Shown: positions 9,191 to 19,010, numbered from the stretch's first letter. The stretch: 64,000 nucleotides of DNA from CAVYXK01 sp963772445 (GCA_963772445.1 CAVYXK010000015.1:372001-436000), one strand, 5' to 3'. The notes: generated from the letters alone by a model not told the origin. Numbers and translations: made by a program.

Positions 9191-9401
9191 TGCAGGGCTC
9201 CCGTCAGCGGGTCTGGAACAAGGCAGAGAGCCGCAAACCTACAAGCGGATTCTCTCGACCTCGTCCTGCGTGAGTCGTTCACTCATGCGCGGCGACTCGT
9301 GCGCGGCCATCTCCTGATCTCGCGGCAATCACGGACTCGTTGCCGGCGGTCGATGGCGGCGAACACCTGCGCGAGTGAAGGGGAATCGACGAGGGTGCGC
9401 T

Positions 9402-9684
9402 ATGGACAATAGCACGAGCGACCTGATGGGCGCTTTCGGGCCGGCACATGTGCCTGTCAGCCGGCTTGGTTTCGGCGGAGCGCCGGCCGGGGGCGAACCG
9501 CCGGGGCTTCTCGGCGGCCAGTGCCAACGTCGCACTGCGAATCCCCCGCGCAATCGGGCCAGTGCTGGCCGGATTTTGGTACGAGGCGGGGCTATTGGCG
9601 GAGCCATTCCTGGTCGCAGCAGTGTTTCAGGCCGCCTATGTCTGGATCTACGACCGGAGCTTTCGCGACGTGACGCTTCGCTGA
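9402..9684 (+). pseudogene. Chimeric debris: aldo/keto reductase start joined to an MFS C terminus
   Basis: The first 80 bases from ATG 9402 translate into VPVSRLGFGGAPAGG, the N-terminal strand of aldo/keto reductases. In a different frame, about 9508-9684 reads SAASANVALRIPRAIGPVLA and then WYEAGLLAEPFLVAAVFQA, like the last helices of an MFS transporter. Neither is complete, so this looks like two gene fragments fused by deletion. Confidence 0.55.
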
Positions 9685-9688
9685 CCCC

Positions 9689-10546
9689 TTAAATCTGCGA
9701 GTATCCCGATCCCGGCGTATCCACGCCGCGGCCGGATGCGTCCTGGATGATCCCGTACTCCTTCAGGATCTGCTGGCTGTATGTCACGCGCCCGTTGACC
9801 CGTTCGGCGGGCTCGGTCGCCAGCAGCAGTACGGCGCGCGCCATCATCGACGGAGGCTCGCCGCGCGGATCGTCCATCCCGCTCACCAGCTTGTGGAATA
9901 CCGTCCCCGGCGTCGGCACCACGCGTGAAGGCGACACCGCGGCCACGGTGATGCCACCGTATTGCGCCACCTCCTGCGCCAGCCCCTGAGTGAACCGCTC
10001 CAGCGCCGCTTTCACCGCGCCATACATGGTGCCACCGCGCACCGTCTTGTCGGCATACGGCCCTCTGCCCGGTCCGATCGCGGCGCCGGAGCTGACGTTC
10101 ACGATTGCGCCCGTTTGGCGCGCGATCATGTCCTTCAGCACTTCTTTCGACAGCATGAACGGGCCATGCACATCGACGGCGAAGGCGCGCATCCAGCGAT
10201 TGGCAGGAAATTCGGCTACCGGGATGAAATAGGACAACGCCGCATTGTTCACCAGCACATCGATCGGCCCGTAGGCGGCGCGTGCTTGCTCCACCAGCGC
10301 CAGGCAGGCGGGTTCGGTGGAAACATCGGCGGTCACCGCCGTCGCCTGCCCGCCTGCCTCGCGGATCCGCGCTACAGTGCGGGCGAGGGAGCCTTCCAGC
10401 AGCGCATGATCGCCCTCGTCCAATGTCCGGGCGGCGCAGACCACTTTCGCCCCTTCAGCGGCGAACAGCTCGGCAATCGCCTGGCCGATGCCACGCGAGG
10501 CGCCAGTGACAATCGCAACTTTCCCGTCCAGCTTGCCCACGGTCAT
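9689..10546 (-). CDS. Short-chain dehydrogenase/reductase (SDR)
   Basis: A complete 285-aa classical SDR. The cofactor motif TGASRGIG is at residues 14-21, NNAA is near 100-103, and the catalytic Ser152/153-Tyr175-Lys179 set lies in NVSSG and MYGAVKAALE. The 20-odd extra C-terminal residues resemble SDRs annotated as acting on CoA or hydroxyacyl substrates. Its ATG overlaps the stop of the upstream enoyl-CoA hydratase (ATGA at 10543-10546), so the two are coupled. Joint action on a hydroxyacyl-CoA is plausible but unproven. Confidence 0.9.
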   Translation of the reverse strand: MTVGKLDGKVAIVTGASRGIGQAIAELFAAEGAKVVCAARTLDEGDHALLEGSLARTVARIREAGGQATAVTADVSTEPACLALVEQARAAYGPIDVLVNNAALSYFIPVAEFPANRWMRAFAVDVHGPFMLSKEVLKDMIARQTGAIVNVSSGAAIGPGRGPYADKTVRGGTMYGAVKAALERFTQGLAQEVAQYGGITVAAVSPSRVVPTPGTVFHKLVSGMDDPRGEPPSMMARAVLLLATEPAERVNGRVTYSQQILKEYGIIQDASGRGVDTPGSGYSQI

Positions 10547-11316
10547 GTCCCCTTGAACTCGGGCAGCCGGCGTTCGGCCATGGCGCGTACGCCTTCGCGG
10601 AAATCCTCGGTTTGGCGCAGCCAGTTCTGTTCCTGGTACTCGCGCTCGGTCGCCGCCTGGACAGCGGCGGCCAAGCCGCGGCGCAGCGTCTCGCGCGTGG
10701 CGACGATCGCCAGCGGCGCCGATTGCGCGATCTCGGTGGCCAGCGCCACCGCCGCCTCGCGCACCTGCTGCTGGGGTACGAGTTGATCGATCAGTCCGAT
10801 CGCCTTCGCTTCTTCGCCGCCGATCCGCTGGCCGGTGTAGATCATCAGCGCGGCGTGCTGCGGCCCGATCAGCCGCGGCAAAGTGGCGGTGAGGCCGAAT
10901 CCTGGATGGAAGCCGAGCCGGGTGAAATTGGCGGAGAACCGTGCCTCGGCGCAGCCGACGCGGAAATCAGCCATGACCGCGAGGCCGAGTCCGGCGCCCA
11001 CTGCCGCGCCCTGCACCGCCGCCACGATGGGCTTGGCGGTGCGCCAGAGGCGGATCGCTTCTTTGTAGAGATGGCGGCCGCGCTCCACTGTCTCGCGGCC
11101 GTCCGGCCCGCGGCTGGCCAGGTCGGCGCCGGCGGAGAAGTGCTTGCCTTCGGAGCAGAGCACGATGGCGCGGCACTGCGACTCGGTATCGAGCCGCTCC
11201 AGCGCATCGGCCAGTTCCGCGATCATCGGCACGTTGACGTGATTATTGGGCGGTCTGCGGAGTTCGATCGTCGCGATGAAGCCGGCCAGGCTGACGCTGG
11301 TGTAGGGATCGGCCAT
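10543..11316 (-). CDS. Enoyl-CoA hydratase/isomerase family protein
   Basis: A 257-aa crotonase-fold protein. The first oxyanion-hole segment is KHFSAGADL near residue 65 and the second is VQGAAVGAGLGLAVMADFR near 100-118. The following RLGFHPGFGLTATLPRLIG has His where the hydratase catalytic Glu often sits (PE.klG), so hydratase activity is less certain than fold membership. It is the first gene of a two-gene operon with the SDR. The 54-bp repeat array begins about 140 bp upstream of its start. Confidence 0.88.
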   Translation of the reverse strand: MADPYTSVSLAGFIATIELRRPPNNHVNVPMIAELADALERLDTESQCRAIVLCSEGKHFSAGADLASRGPDGRETVERGRHLYKEAIRLWRTAKPIVAAVQGAAVGAGLGLAVMADFRVGCAEARFSANFTRLGFHPGFGLTATLPRLIGPQHAALMIYTGQRIGGEEAKAIGLIDQLVPQQQVREAAVALATEIAQSAPLAIVATRETLRRGLAAAVQAATEREYQEQNWLRQTEDFREGVRAMAERRLPEFKGT

Positions 11317-11457
11317 TGGAGTGCACCCTGGTTTGCAGCTCGGGCGAGCTTATGGCCGCCTGCCGGCGGTCGCCATCCCCACGCCGCCCCTTGCGGGAGA
11401 GGCCGGTTCGGGCAGCGAGCGGGGTAAGGGCCGGCTGGCCGGAGTGCCGCGTGTTGG

Positions 11458-12015
11458 TCTCATCGGCGTCTCGTTTCGATGTTGGCGAGATGGTGCGTCG
11501 CCGGGTGAGATGGTCCCGGCGCGGGTGCTGGCGATCCGGGCGGATCGCAGGCAGGGGGCGTGGGGCGCCGGTCTCATCTCCGTCTCATTTCGATGTGCAT
11601 GAGATGAAGTCTCGGATAGCGAGATTTTCATGCGGCGGACCTGTCCGGCGACTTGGGCTGGGGGCGCGGGAGCGGTGCCGGACGAGTTATTCTCATCATC
11701 GTCTCATTTCGCTATCTGCGAGACGGCGAGTCGTGCCGTGAGACTGCCGGTGCTTGGTGACCCGTGCAATGGTCGGACAGCAAGGGTCGTCTCGGGGCGC
11801 TATTCTCATCGCTGTCTCATTTCGCTATCCGCGAGACGGTGCATCAGGCACTGAGATAATCCGGCCTTTCCAGTACGCGCGGTAGCGGAGCGCTTCCGAC
11901 TGGCAGCCGTCGGCCGGCCGGGCCGACGGCCAGATATCGAGACCGGATTGCCGGATGTTATTCTCATCGCTGTCTCGTTTCGCTGTGCGCGAGATAGTGC
12001 GTCACGCAATGAGAT
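11458..12015. repeat. Array of five 54-bp nested-palindrome repeats
   Basis: Five copies lie at 11458-11511, 11572-11625, 11691-11744, 11804-11857 and 11962-12015, each exactly 54 bp. Every copy begins TCTCAT and then has GTCTC(A/G)TTTCG. In four copies the second half has GCGAGA(C/T) and the copy ends TGAGA(T/C); copy 2 is the most diverged. The outer TCTCA/TGAGA and inner GTCTC/GAGAC pairs make a nested dyad. Copies 3-5 share TTAT before and copies 3 and 5 share GCCGG after. Spacers of 60, 65, 59 and 104 bp are unrelated GC-rich sequence. The unit is too long and the spacers too variable for CRISPR. Confidence 0.92.
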
Positions 12016-12578
12016 GCCGGGGGCCGGGGAGTTGGTAAGGCGAACCGGCGCTGTCGGGATAGCGTCATGGCGTGATTGGTGAGTGACGCGGATGCCGTTC
12101 GCGCGGAGGAATTTTGTGTTCATCTCGATCTACGTTAGCAATTCTGACGATCTTAACCCGCGGACCAAGCCCCAACGGCGGGCCAGGCCGCGCGGGCTTC
12201 GTTGCCGACGAAGGTGGTGGGCGCGTATATAAAGAGCAAGCCTGCCCGCCGGCGGTTCGAGGGATGAAGGCGCCGGTCTCTCTGCTCAGCCGACGGCCCA
12301 TTCGGGAGACAGCAGCGCCGCCCGCTTCAGCACCGTTTGCGTCGCCTTTTCCTGCTTGCCGAGCGGATAGCCGAACCCGCACGGGATATGCTTCCCCGAA
12401 GTCGCAGCCGGTCATGCGGTCGAGAAGAACTCGAAACTCGGGTCTGGTCGGATGCCATAGGAAAATCAATGAGATATGACGGTGTAATTTGAGAACTGAC
12501 TCCCAAATCGAATCCCAAAGCGACTCTCGGCTGACGTTAGAGTTCTTGCTTTGTTCGGTTCTTGGCTATGTTTCTCCG
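12016..12578. other. Region without a recognisable gene
   Basis: About 560 bp between the repeat array and a decayed ORF. ORFs exist on both strands (for example 12065-12469 minus and 12114-12479 plus), but their translations are Arg/Pro/Ala-rich and show no family motif. I see no RNA gene. Confidence 0.5.
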
Positions 12579-12798
12579 ATGCCTGACCCCGACGCAGACC
12601 ACCTCCGCCCCGCCGCGACCGATGAGATGGTCGAGACCCTCGCCTTCGCGCTCCGCTATGATGGTCGCCCGCGCGGTCCACCACGCCGACAGCTTCATGG
12701 CGCAGGTCGCGGCGGAGCCGTAGGTCGAGCACCTTGAGGAGTCGGGGTTCGTGGTGATGAAGAGGCCGGCGCTAAAGCCGCACGGGATGCGGCACAAG
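12579..12798 (+). pseudogene. Decayed small hypothetical protein
   Basis: From ATG 12579 the frame reads MPDPDADHLRPAATDEMVET then LAFALRYDG. In another frame it continues HHADSFMAQVAAE, then an in-frame TAG at 12721, then VEHLEESGFVVMKRP. The pieces fit one short conserved alphaproteobacterial hypothetical protein of about 70 aa, broken by a frameshift near 12670 and a stop. Confidence 0.55.
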
Positions 12799-13480
12799 TC
12801 GGTTGACGGTTACACCACCCGCTTTTGCCGATGTTGCAGGCAGGAAATCAGCGCACCAAACTCATGCCTGACAACACGCTGCGCGGCTACGTGCGGCGGG
12901 CCGACAGCTTCAAGGATGACGCCGGGGGCGGCGTTCCTGTGATGCTCCACACCTCCGGCTCGCCTCGAAAACGGACCTGTTCCTGTTCCAAAAAGAGGAT
13001 AATATGAGACCGGAATCAACTGTGAGGCTCGGAGGGGGCTGGTCAACCCGGACGCGCCGACCGCCAGAAAACGAGTAAGTAAGATGAAACGGATACTTTT
13101 TGCAAGCGTGCTTGCCATGCTGCCAATAAGGGCGATGGCGGCGGCAGATGGTCCAATGACGGACGCCAGCCCGTGCCCGACCTCCGACGAGTATCTTAGT
13201 GATAATTTTGATGAGAGAGTCGCGCCGCTGCTTCGTGCCGAGCACGTCACATCGGACATCGATCAAGTTCTCGGTAGCGCGGAAGCCTATTGCCTGAATA
13301 AGCATATGCGAACGTTCCGTTCGGCCTTGCATGCAGCGTTGCATGATCCAGATTATTACCTGCCGCCGCTTCCAGAGCCGAAGAAAAAGCCTGACCCGCG
13401 GTCCGACATGCTGATGGCCAGCAATAAGCAGCTCGCCTATGGCATCTGGTTCGCGGAGGCGGCACAAACCTGCGGGCTTA

Positions 13481-14706
13481 GGCCCGACATCCGTGCGCGT
13501 TGGCGGAAAGCAGCAGCCTTCCTCGATGAACGTGCCCGGCGACTGTTCGCCGCCAACGAAGCGCTGGCGCAGGGCCCTGGCGGCGTCACCGCGACCGCGA
13601 GCGCAACCGGGCTGGCGCGCAGCACCATCCAGCGAGGCATTGCGGAACTGCGGTGCGGTCGCAATGAACTGGGCGCCCGGCTGCGCCGGCCCGGCGCTGG
13701 CCGCAAGAGCGCGGTGACCCGGCAACCCGGGTTGCCGGCGGCGCTGGAGAAACTGATCGAGGACGCCATTCGCGGCGATCCCGGCTCGCCGCTGCGCTGG
13801 GTCAGCCGCAGTCAGCGTCACCTCGTCAAGGAGCTGACCGCGCTTGGCTTCAAGGTCTCAGCCAGCGCGTGCTCGGCAAGCTGCTGCGGCAACTGAACTA
13901 CAGTTGCCAGGCCAACCGCAAGACGCGGGAGGGGAGCAACCATCCGGATCGCAACGCCCAGTTCGAGCACGTCAATGCGACGGTGCAAGCGGCGATCGCC
14001 GCGGGCGAGCCGGCGATCTCAGTGGACACCAAGAAGAAGGAGCTGGTTGGGGATTTCAAGAACAACGGCCGTGAGCTGCGTCGCAAGGGGGATCCCGAAC
14101 CGGTGCGGGTGCACGACTTCAAGATCCCGGAACTTGGCAAGGTCGCTCCCTATGGCGTGTACGACATTGCTGCCAACCACGGCTGGATCAGCGTCGGCAT
14201 CAGCGCTGATACCGGCGCCTTTGCGGTCGAGAGCATCCGGCATTGGTGGCATAGGCTCGGCAAGCAGCGTTATCCCAATGCGACGTGCCTGACGATCACC
14301 GCCGACTGCGGCGGCAGCAACGGGCCGCAGGTGAAGCTATGGAAACGCGAACTCCAGCGTCTTGCCAACGAGACCGGCCTGAAGATCACGGTTACCCACC
14401 TGCCACCCGGCACCAGCAAATGGAACCGCATCGAACACCGGCTGTTCGCCTTCATCACCATGAACTGGCGCGGCAAGCCACTGGTGAGCCATCAGGTGAT
14501 CGTGCAACTGATCAGCTCTACAACCACCGAGACTGGTCTCAGGGTCTGCTGCGAGCTCGACGGCAACCTCTATCCCAAGGGGGTGAAGGTGTCCGATGAC
14601 GAGATGCAGGCGATCAACATCACGCGCCACGCATTCCATGGCGGGTGGAACTACACCATTGAGCCAAATCAACAACCGCCTTGAAGCACTTATTCCGCCG
14701 CGGGCC
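13481..14706 (+). mobile_element. ISAzo13-family insertion sequence (1226 bp)
   Basis: The ends are GGCCCGACATCC on the left and the complement of GGCCCGCGGCGG on the right, flanked by a 4-bp direct repeat CTTA at 13477-13480 and 14707-14710. Excision restores the host reading frame. The transposase belongs to the ISAzo13 family by its N-terminal RRLFAANEA, GLARSTIQRGIAEL and C-terminal TADCGGSNG and KWNRIEHRLFAFI motifs. Confidence 0.8.
13482..14684 (+). pseudogene. ISAzo13-family transposase, frameshifted
   Basis: The N-terminal part is read in the same frame as the interrupted host gene to the stop at 13896. It contains RARWRKAAAFLDERARRL and the DNA-binding helix GLARSTIQRG. Near 13860 the coding shifts frame, and QRVLGKLLRQLNYS continues to 14684 with the DDE-like segments SVDTKKKE, TADCGGSNG and EHRLFAF. 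No ATG, GTG or TTG lies in frame between the left end and RRLFAANEA, so translation would depend on the host gene's start. With the frameshift this copy is probably inactive. Confidence 0.75.
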
Positions 14707-14964
14707 CTTAGGTCCCCTGAATGGGCAAAACAGGTCAAGCTGGCGATGTTGCTTCAGCTTGGCGTTATAGCCGATCGCCTTTACCCAAAGATGCACGATA
14801 GCGATACGGAGTTCACACTTCACGCCAATGCATTACAACGGGCGTGGGACGCACAGGACGCCATGGAAGCCAAGGGCGAGCGCGCCACCCCGGCGGATTG
14901 CAGGCTCGTGGTGGATAGCCCGGGCGCGTTCGATATTCTGGATAAACTTGGCAACGCGAAGTGA

Positions 14965-15259
14965 CCACCTAGGCTCTAGCCCCTTGACGGACAGGAAGCC
15001 AACTTATCGATGGGAAAACCGATATGGTTGTGGCGGCTTGTCGGGGCAGCGATCCGGCCCGTCGTTCCGCGGGCTGCTGACGCGGCGATCGCTGGCGAGC
15101 GTGGGTTCAGGGTGGCGCTGGCGCCGGACCCGGCTGTCACGGCACGGGATGGAGGCTGATCCGCTCCGCGGCCTGGCAGGTCAACGCTACCAGTTTTCGG
15201 TAGCTTCTGTTGGCTCACACGCGGGTGGCAACGGTGCCGTTTGTTTCCTGGAAAGTCTC
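14965..15259. other. Intergenic region without a recognisable gene
   Basis: About 295 bp between the interrupted periplasmic gene and the SIR2-like gene. No motif-bearing ORF or RNA is seen. It presumably carries the SIR2-like gene's promoter. Confidence 0.5.
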
Positions 15260-15532
15260 ATGCTCCATCGCCTCGCGCAGCTCATCTCTGAGCATCCCTC
15301 TTTCAAACACCTTGGTTGCTCTGGACCTGAGAACGTCTTGTTCTTTGGTGCTGGGGCGAGCTACGGGTCTGAGAAGCCCCGAAGCGACTCCCTCCACTAA
15401 TGGCTGATCTGTATCGGGAGTTAGCTGCAAATTTCCCCGATAATTGGGGACGTTTGCCCCCGAGCATTGCGCTAGATTTCGCAAGAGATTTTGAAAGCAT
15501 AATGGGCATGCTGATCAAGACGTGCCCGCTAT

Positions 15533-16848
15533 CACTGCTGTCCGGTCAGAAAGTGAATAATTCCAATTGGTTGCTGACTTCGGCGTCGCCGAACTGGTCG
15601 GGTGTGGCCAAAATCGCAGATCGGATCGGCATTTTCTCAAATACTGTGACCGAAAGGACCTGTAGCAATGTGTAGAGCGACACGTCCAGACCGAGCCGCT
15701 TCCTGACGATGGCGACCAGCACGTAGACTGACACCGCGATCCAGATTTGGGTCTTCACCGCGTTCTCCGAAATGCCGTAGAATTGCTTGATGCGCAGATG
15801 CTGCTTGATCCACTTGAAGAAGAGTTCCACCTGCCAGCGGCTCTTGTAGAGGGCGCAAATCGTCAAAGCCGGCAACGTCACCTGATTGGTAAGGAAGATC
15901 AGCGTTTTGCCGGTCTCTGGGTCCTTGAAGCGGATGCGCCGCAGGTGTGCAGGATAATGTCGCCGTGTGAGGTAGCCATCCATCGCGATGGTCTGATCGC
16001 AAATCACGCCTGCCTTTCGATCTGCCGGCGCCGAATACACCCGGTGGGCATCCAAATTCGACTTCGCCCGGGTCACGAAGAAGGCACCGGCCTCGTGCAG
16101 TACATGCAAACGGGCGAAATCCACGTAGCCCCGATCCATGACGTAGATGGCTCCAGCTTCGGGAAGCAGCATATCAAGCGCATGAACATCGTGCAGCTTA
16201 CCGTCTGATATGTGGATGAAGCTTGGAATGTTGCCGCGCAGATCAAGCAGCGTATGCATCTTCACCGCTGCCTTGATAGAACGAAAATGCGCCCACGGAA
16301 ACACCGACAAACACAGATCGATGGTCGTCGAGTTCGAGAGCATACACGGTGCTGGGCAGATCCACGTCGGGATCGTCGTCGGCATACAGCCGCCTGGCCT
16401 GCGCGATTAGCCGCCGGGCAAACTCGGCATAGATCCGCCAATCGCGGCTTTCGTTGGCGTCGGCCAGCGTGGAACGGCAAATCGGCCCTCGGAGACCCAT
16501 GTGATAGAGCTTGGTCGATTGCGCCGACAGACACGCCTCGATGTCACGCAGGCTCTCCCGATAGGTAATCTGGGCAAATGCCATCACCTGATACTGTGCG
16601 GCGCAGGGCAGCGTCCGTACCGCGCGGTTGCCGTGATAGCGCGCAACAATCCGGTCGAACGTGCTCCACGGCAGAAAATCCATCAGCTGCGCGAAAAGCG
16701 TCTTGCCGGTGTTCATGGCCTGGCCCTCCGCCCGTATCGTCGGGGAGGGCCGTCACGGGATCAAATCCGCCCCAGCAACGAACCGCCAAAATCCCTGATG
16801 TCGCCGCGACTTTTGGGAAATCCGGGCTCAGCGAACCGGACAGCAGTG
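15533..16848 (-). mobile_element. IS4-family insertion sequence (1316 bp)
   Basis: Perfect 14-bp terminal inverted repeats CACTGCTGTCCGGT bound the element. A 9-bp target duplication GCCCGCTAT is at 15524-15532 and 16849-16857. Removing the element plus one duplication restores the SIR2-like frame (CPLYLSGQC). The transposase resembles the ISPepr1-type group of IS4. The duplication is intact, implying relatively recent insertion. Confidence 0.93.
15546..16716 (-). pseudogene. IS4-family transposase, frameshifted
   Basis: The first frame (16716 to about 16340) reads MNTGKTLFAQLMDFLPWSTF and FAQITYRESLRDIEACL. After TVYAL it shifts: the second frame continues DLCLSVFPWAHFRSIKAAVK and goes on with VMDRGYVDF and a YKSRWQVELFFKWIKQHL Y2RE signature, to 15546. 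Total length is 3n+1. One extra A in the CTCGAACTCGACG segment near 16337 explains the break; the restored protein is 389 aa. The catalytic TTID of the first DDE Asp lies at the break. Confidence 0.88.
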
Positions 16849-17292
16849 GCCCGCTATATTTATCCGGCCAATGCATTCTCGGGTTACAGAGAGATATGGC
16901 TAAGTATTTTGCAGAGTTCGAGCCAAGCCCAGATAGCCTATATGTTCGATTGGCACGGGACATATACAACAGTAATTGGAACGGTAGCTTCGTCACGTTA
17001 AATTATGAGCTTTTGTTAAGCAGAGCATTACGGCACTGCGGACATCAACTCCGATATTCTGGCTTGACTTTTGGTAATAGACCAGGACTAGAGGTTTGCT
17101 GCCTCCACGGAGGCTGTAATTTCTGGCTCGTCAGCGGAAACTGTGGGTGCTTCGGGGGTATACCGAGGGCTAGTTTTATCACTCAGCCGGCCGGCTGGTG
17201 GATTTGTGGACAACACAAGCGCGTTGCCCACAACCCCACAGCCGCCACATCGGCAGAAGCGGAGATATCATCCGCCACCACGGCAGGCATCT

Positions 17293-17748
17293 TTACGCCT
17301 CATCGCGGCTGATCTCAGGGTCTGTCAGGAAGCGGAACAACTTGCGGCAGGTCGTGTCGAAGGAGCGCTGCGCGGTGTCGGACTGACCATGGGAGAGCAG
17401 CGGCCCGCCATCGTCGCCGATGAGGGTGAGGACGACCTGCTTGATTGGCCGCCTCCGGAGGTCGCTGTCCATCTGCAATCGGCTGATGACCTCACCGCCG
17501 AGAGCCCAGACGTTGTCGCGGTGTCGGCGCAAGGTTTGGCGTGATAGCTGCAAGGCCAGCAGGTCGCGCAGGAACGGCTTGAAGCATTCCACCATCCGCC
17601 GGCCAGGCGGAATATCGCGCGCCTCATACGCCCAGCTGCGAGGCCACTGATCGAGGTCCGGACAACAGGTCTGCAAGGGATCGGCAGCAGCCCGTTGCGC
17701 CGGTACGCTGTCACGTCTGCCGGCAACTCCTTTGGGTCCCGCTGCCAT
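17293..17748 (-). CDS. Passenger protein of the ISL3 element, unknown function
   Basis: This 151-aa ORF is antisense to and head-to-head with the transposase; the two starts share CATG at 17746-17749. The likely core begins at MVECFKPFLRDLLALQLSRQ and continues TLRRHRDNVWALGGEVIS, then DGGPLLSH and QRSFDTTCRKLFRFL. The helical LSRQTLRRHRDN segment recalls the SAM-like core-binding domain of tyrosine recombinases, but no catalytic domain follows. It is preserved in the deletion copy at 23334-23789 with one base difference. A role in transposition is inference from linkage. Confidence 0.6.
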   Translation of the reverse strand: MAAGPKGVAGRRDSVPAQRAAADPLQTCCPDLDQWPRSWAYEARDIPPGRRMVECFKPFLRDLLALQLSRQTLRRHRDNVWALGGEVISRLQMDSDLRRRPIKQVVLTLIGDDGGPLLSHGQSDTAQRSFDTTCRKLFRFLTDPEISRDEA

Positions 17749-18994
17749 GCGGCTGATCTCCCTGCTGAACCACTACCAGCACTTTCCTGGGTTCGTTTAC
17801 GAGAAGGCGCGACATTGCGCCGAAAGCCGAACCATCGAGATCAGCGTGCGGCCCCGCCGCGGCTCGAGACCGGTGTGCTCGGGCTGTCGCAAGCCGGCGC
17901 CGGCCTATGATCACCTGAGCCTGCGCCGGTTCGAATTCGTGCCCCTCTGGGGCTGCATGGTGGTGTTCCTCTATTGCATGCGACGGGTCGATTGCCGGGC
18001 CTGCGGCGTGCGGGTCGAAGCGGTCCCCTGGGGTGTCGGCAAGCACCAGCTGACCAAGGCCTACATGCTGTTCCTGGCGCACTGGGCGAGGAAGCTGTCC
18101 TGGCAGGAGACCGCCGGGTCGTTTCGCAGCACCTGGGACAAGGTCTGCCAGTCGGTCGAGTATGTCGTGCAGTGGGGGATCGAGCACCGGCAACTGGGGC
18201 CGATCGTGGCGATCGGCGTCGATGAGATCCAGTATGCCAGGGGACACAAATACCTGACGCTGGTCTATCAGATCGAGCAGCAGTGCACGCGCCTGCTATG
18301 GATCGGTCGCGAACGGACGGTGGAGAGCTTCGAGCAGTTCTTCACCCTGATCGGCGAACCATTGGCTGGGCAGATCGAGTTTGTGTGCTCGGACATGTGG
18401 CAGCCTTATCTGAAGGTGATTCGTGAGCGGTGCAGCCAGGCCATCCACATCCTCGATCGCTTCCATATTGTCGCCAAGATGAATGCCGCGCTGGACCAGG
18501 TGCGTGCCGCCGAGGCTCGCCGGCTGGCCCGGGACGGCTATGAGCCAGTCTTGAAGAAGACCCGCTGGTGTGTGCTCAAGCGCAAGGCCAACCTGACCGA
18601 GCATCAACGCTTCCGCCTGCGCGATCTGCTGCGCTACAACCTGCGGACCGTACGGGCCTATCTGCTGAAGGAGGACTTCCAGCAGTTCTGGGACTATGCT
18701 TCGCCGAGTTGGGCCGGCAAGTTCCTGGATGAATGGTGCGGTCAGGTCATGCGCTCCCGCATCGAGCCGATGAAGAAGATCGCCAGGACGCTACGCTCGC
18801 ACCGCGCGCTGATCCTGAACTACTTCCGCGCCAGGAAGCAGCTCTCCAGCGGTGTGGTCGAGGGTCTGAACAACAAGGCCAAACTGACCATGCGAAAATC
18901 CTACGGGTTCCGTACCTTCCACGTCACCGAAATCGCCTTGTATCATGCACTTGGTAAGCTGCCGGAACCCAACGTCGCCCACAGATTCTTCTGA
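17747..18994 (+). CDS. ISL3-family transposase
   Basis: A complete transposase of 415 aa from MRLISLLNHYQ (420 aa if started at ATG 17732). The N-terminal zinc-binding region has CSGCRKPAP and CRACGVR. The DDE domain has IGVDEIQYARGHKY, then CSDMWQPYLKV and FHIVAKMNAALDQVR, and the final Glu is in GVVEGLNNKAKLTMRK. The frame is intact, so this copy could supply transposase to the deleted copy 6 kb away. Confidence 0.95.
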   Translation: MRLISLLNHYQHFPGFVYEKARHCAESRTIEISVRPRRGSRPVCSGCRKPAPAYDHLSLRRFEFVPLWGCMVVFLYCMRRVDCRACGVRVEAVPWGVGKHQLTKAYMLFLAHWARKLSWQETAGSFRSTWDKVCQSVEYVVQWGIEHRQLGPIVAIGVDEIQYARGHKYLTLVYQIEQQCTRLLWIGRERTVESFEQFFTLIGEPLAGQIEFVCSDMWQPYLKVIRERCSQAIHILDRFHIVAKMNAALDQVRAAEARRLARDGYEPVLKKTRWCVLKRKANLTEHQRFRLRDLLRYNLRTVRAYLLKEDFQQFWDYASPSWAGKFLDEWCGQVMRSRIEPMKKIARTLRSHRALILNYFRARKQLSSGVVEGLNNKAKLTMRKSYGFRTFHVTEIALYHALGKLPEPNVAHRFF

Positions 18995-19010
18995 CGAGGC
19001 TAATTTCTAA

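Larger units (their letters stand above)
13084..14964 (+). pseudogene. Periplasmic hypothetical protein interrupted by an ISAzo13 element
   Basis: Part one (13084-13480) starts with signal peptide MKRILFASVLAMLPIRAMAA and ends AEAAQTCGLR. Part two (14711-14964) resumes SPEWAKQVKLAMLLQLGV and ends LDKLGNAK. Removing 13481-14706 and one CTTA gives a continuous 216-aa frame (651 bp). The mature protein has several Cys, a Pro/Lys linker (PPLPEPKKKPDP) and a helical C-terminal half. I do not recognise the family. The joined sequence is strong evidence for insertional inactivation. Confidence 0.8.
17125..19000 (+). mobile_element. ISL3-family element with antisense passenger gene (1876 bp)
   Basis: The ends are GGCTCGTCAG (left) and CTGACGAGGC (right), flanked by the 8-bp direct repeat TAATTTCT at 17117-17124 and 19001-19008, as known for ISL3. 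A second copy at 23166-24576 fixes the ends independently. It contains a complete transposase gene (plus strand) and a divergent 151-codon ORF. About 170 bp at the left end carry no gene. Confidence 0.95.

Noticed and set aside
11458..12015. CRISPR array
   Set aside because: The repeat unit is 54 bp with internal drift, the spacers vary from 59 to 104 bp, there are only five units, and no cas genes are in the window.
12601..12650. Sixth copy of the 54-bp repeat (GATGAGATGG and TCGAGACCC)
   Set aside because: Only short words match, the spacing of the dyad halves is wrong, and the bases fall in a decayed coding sequence.
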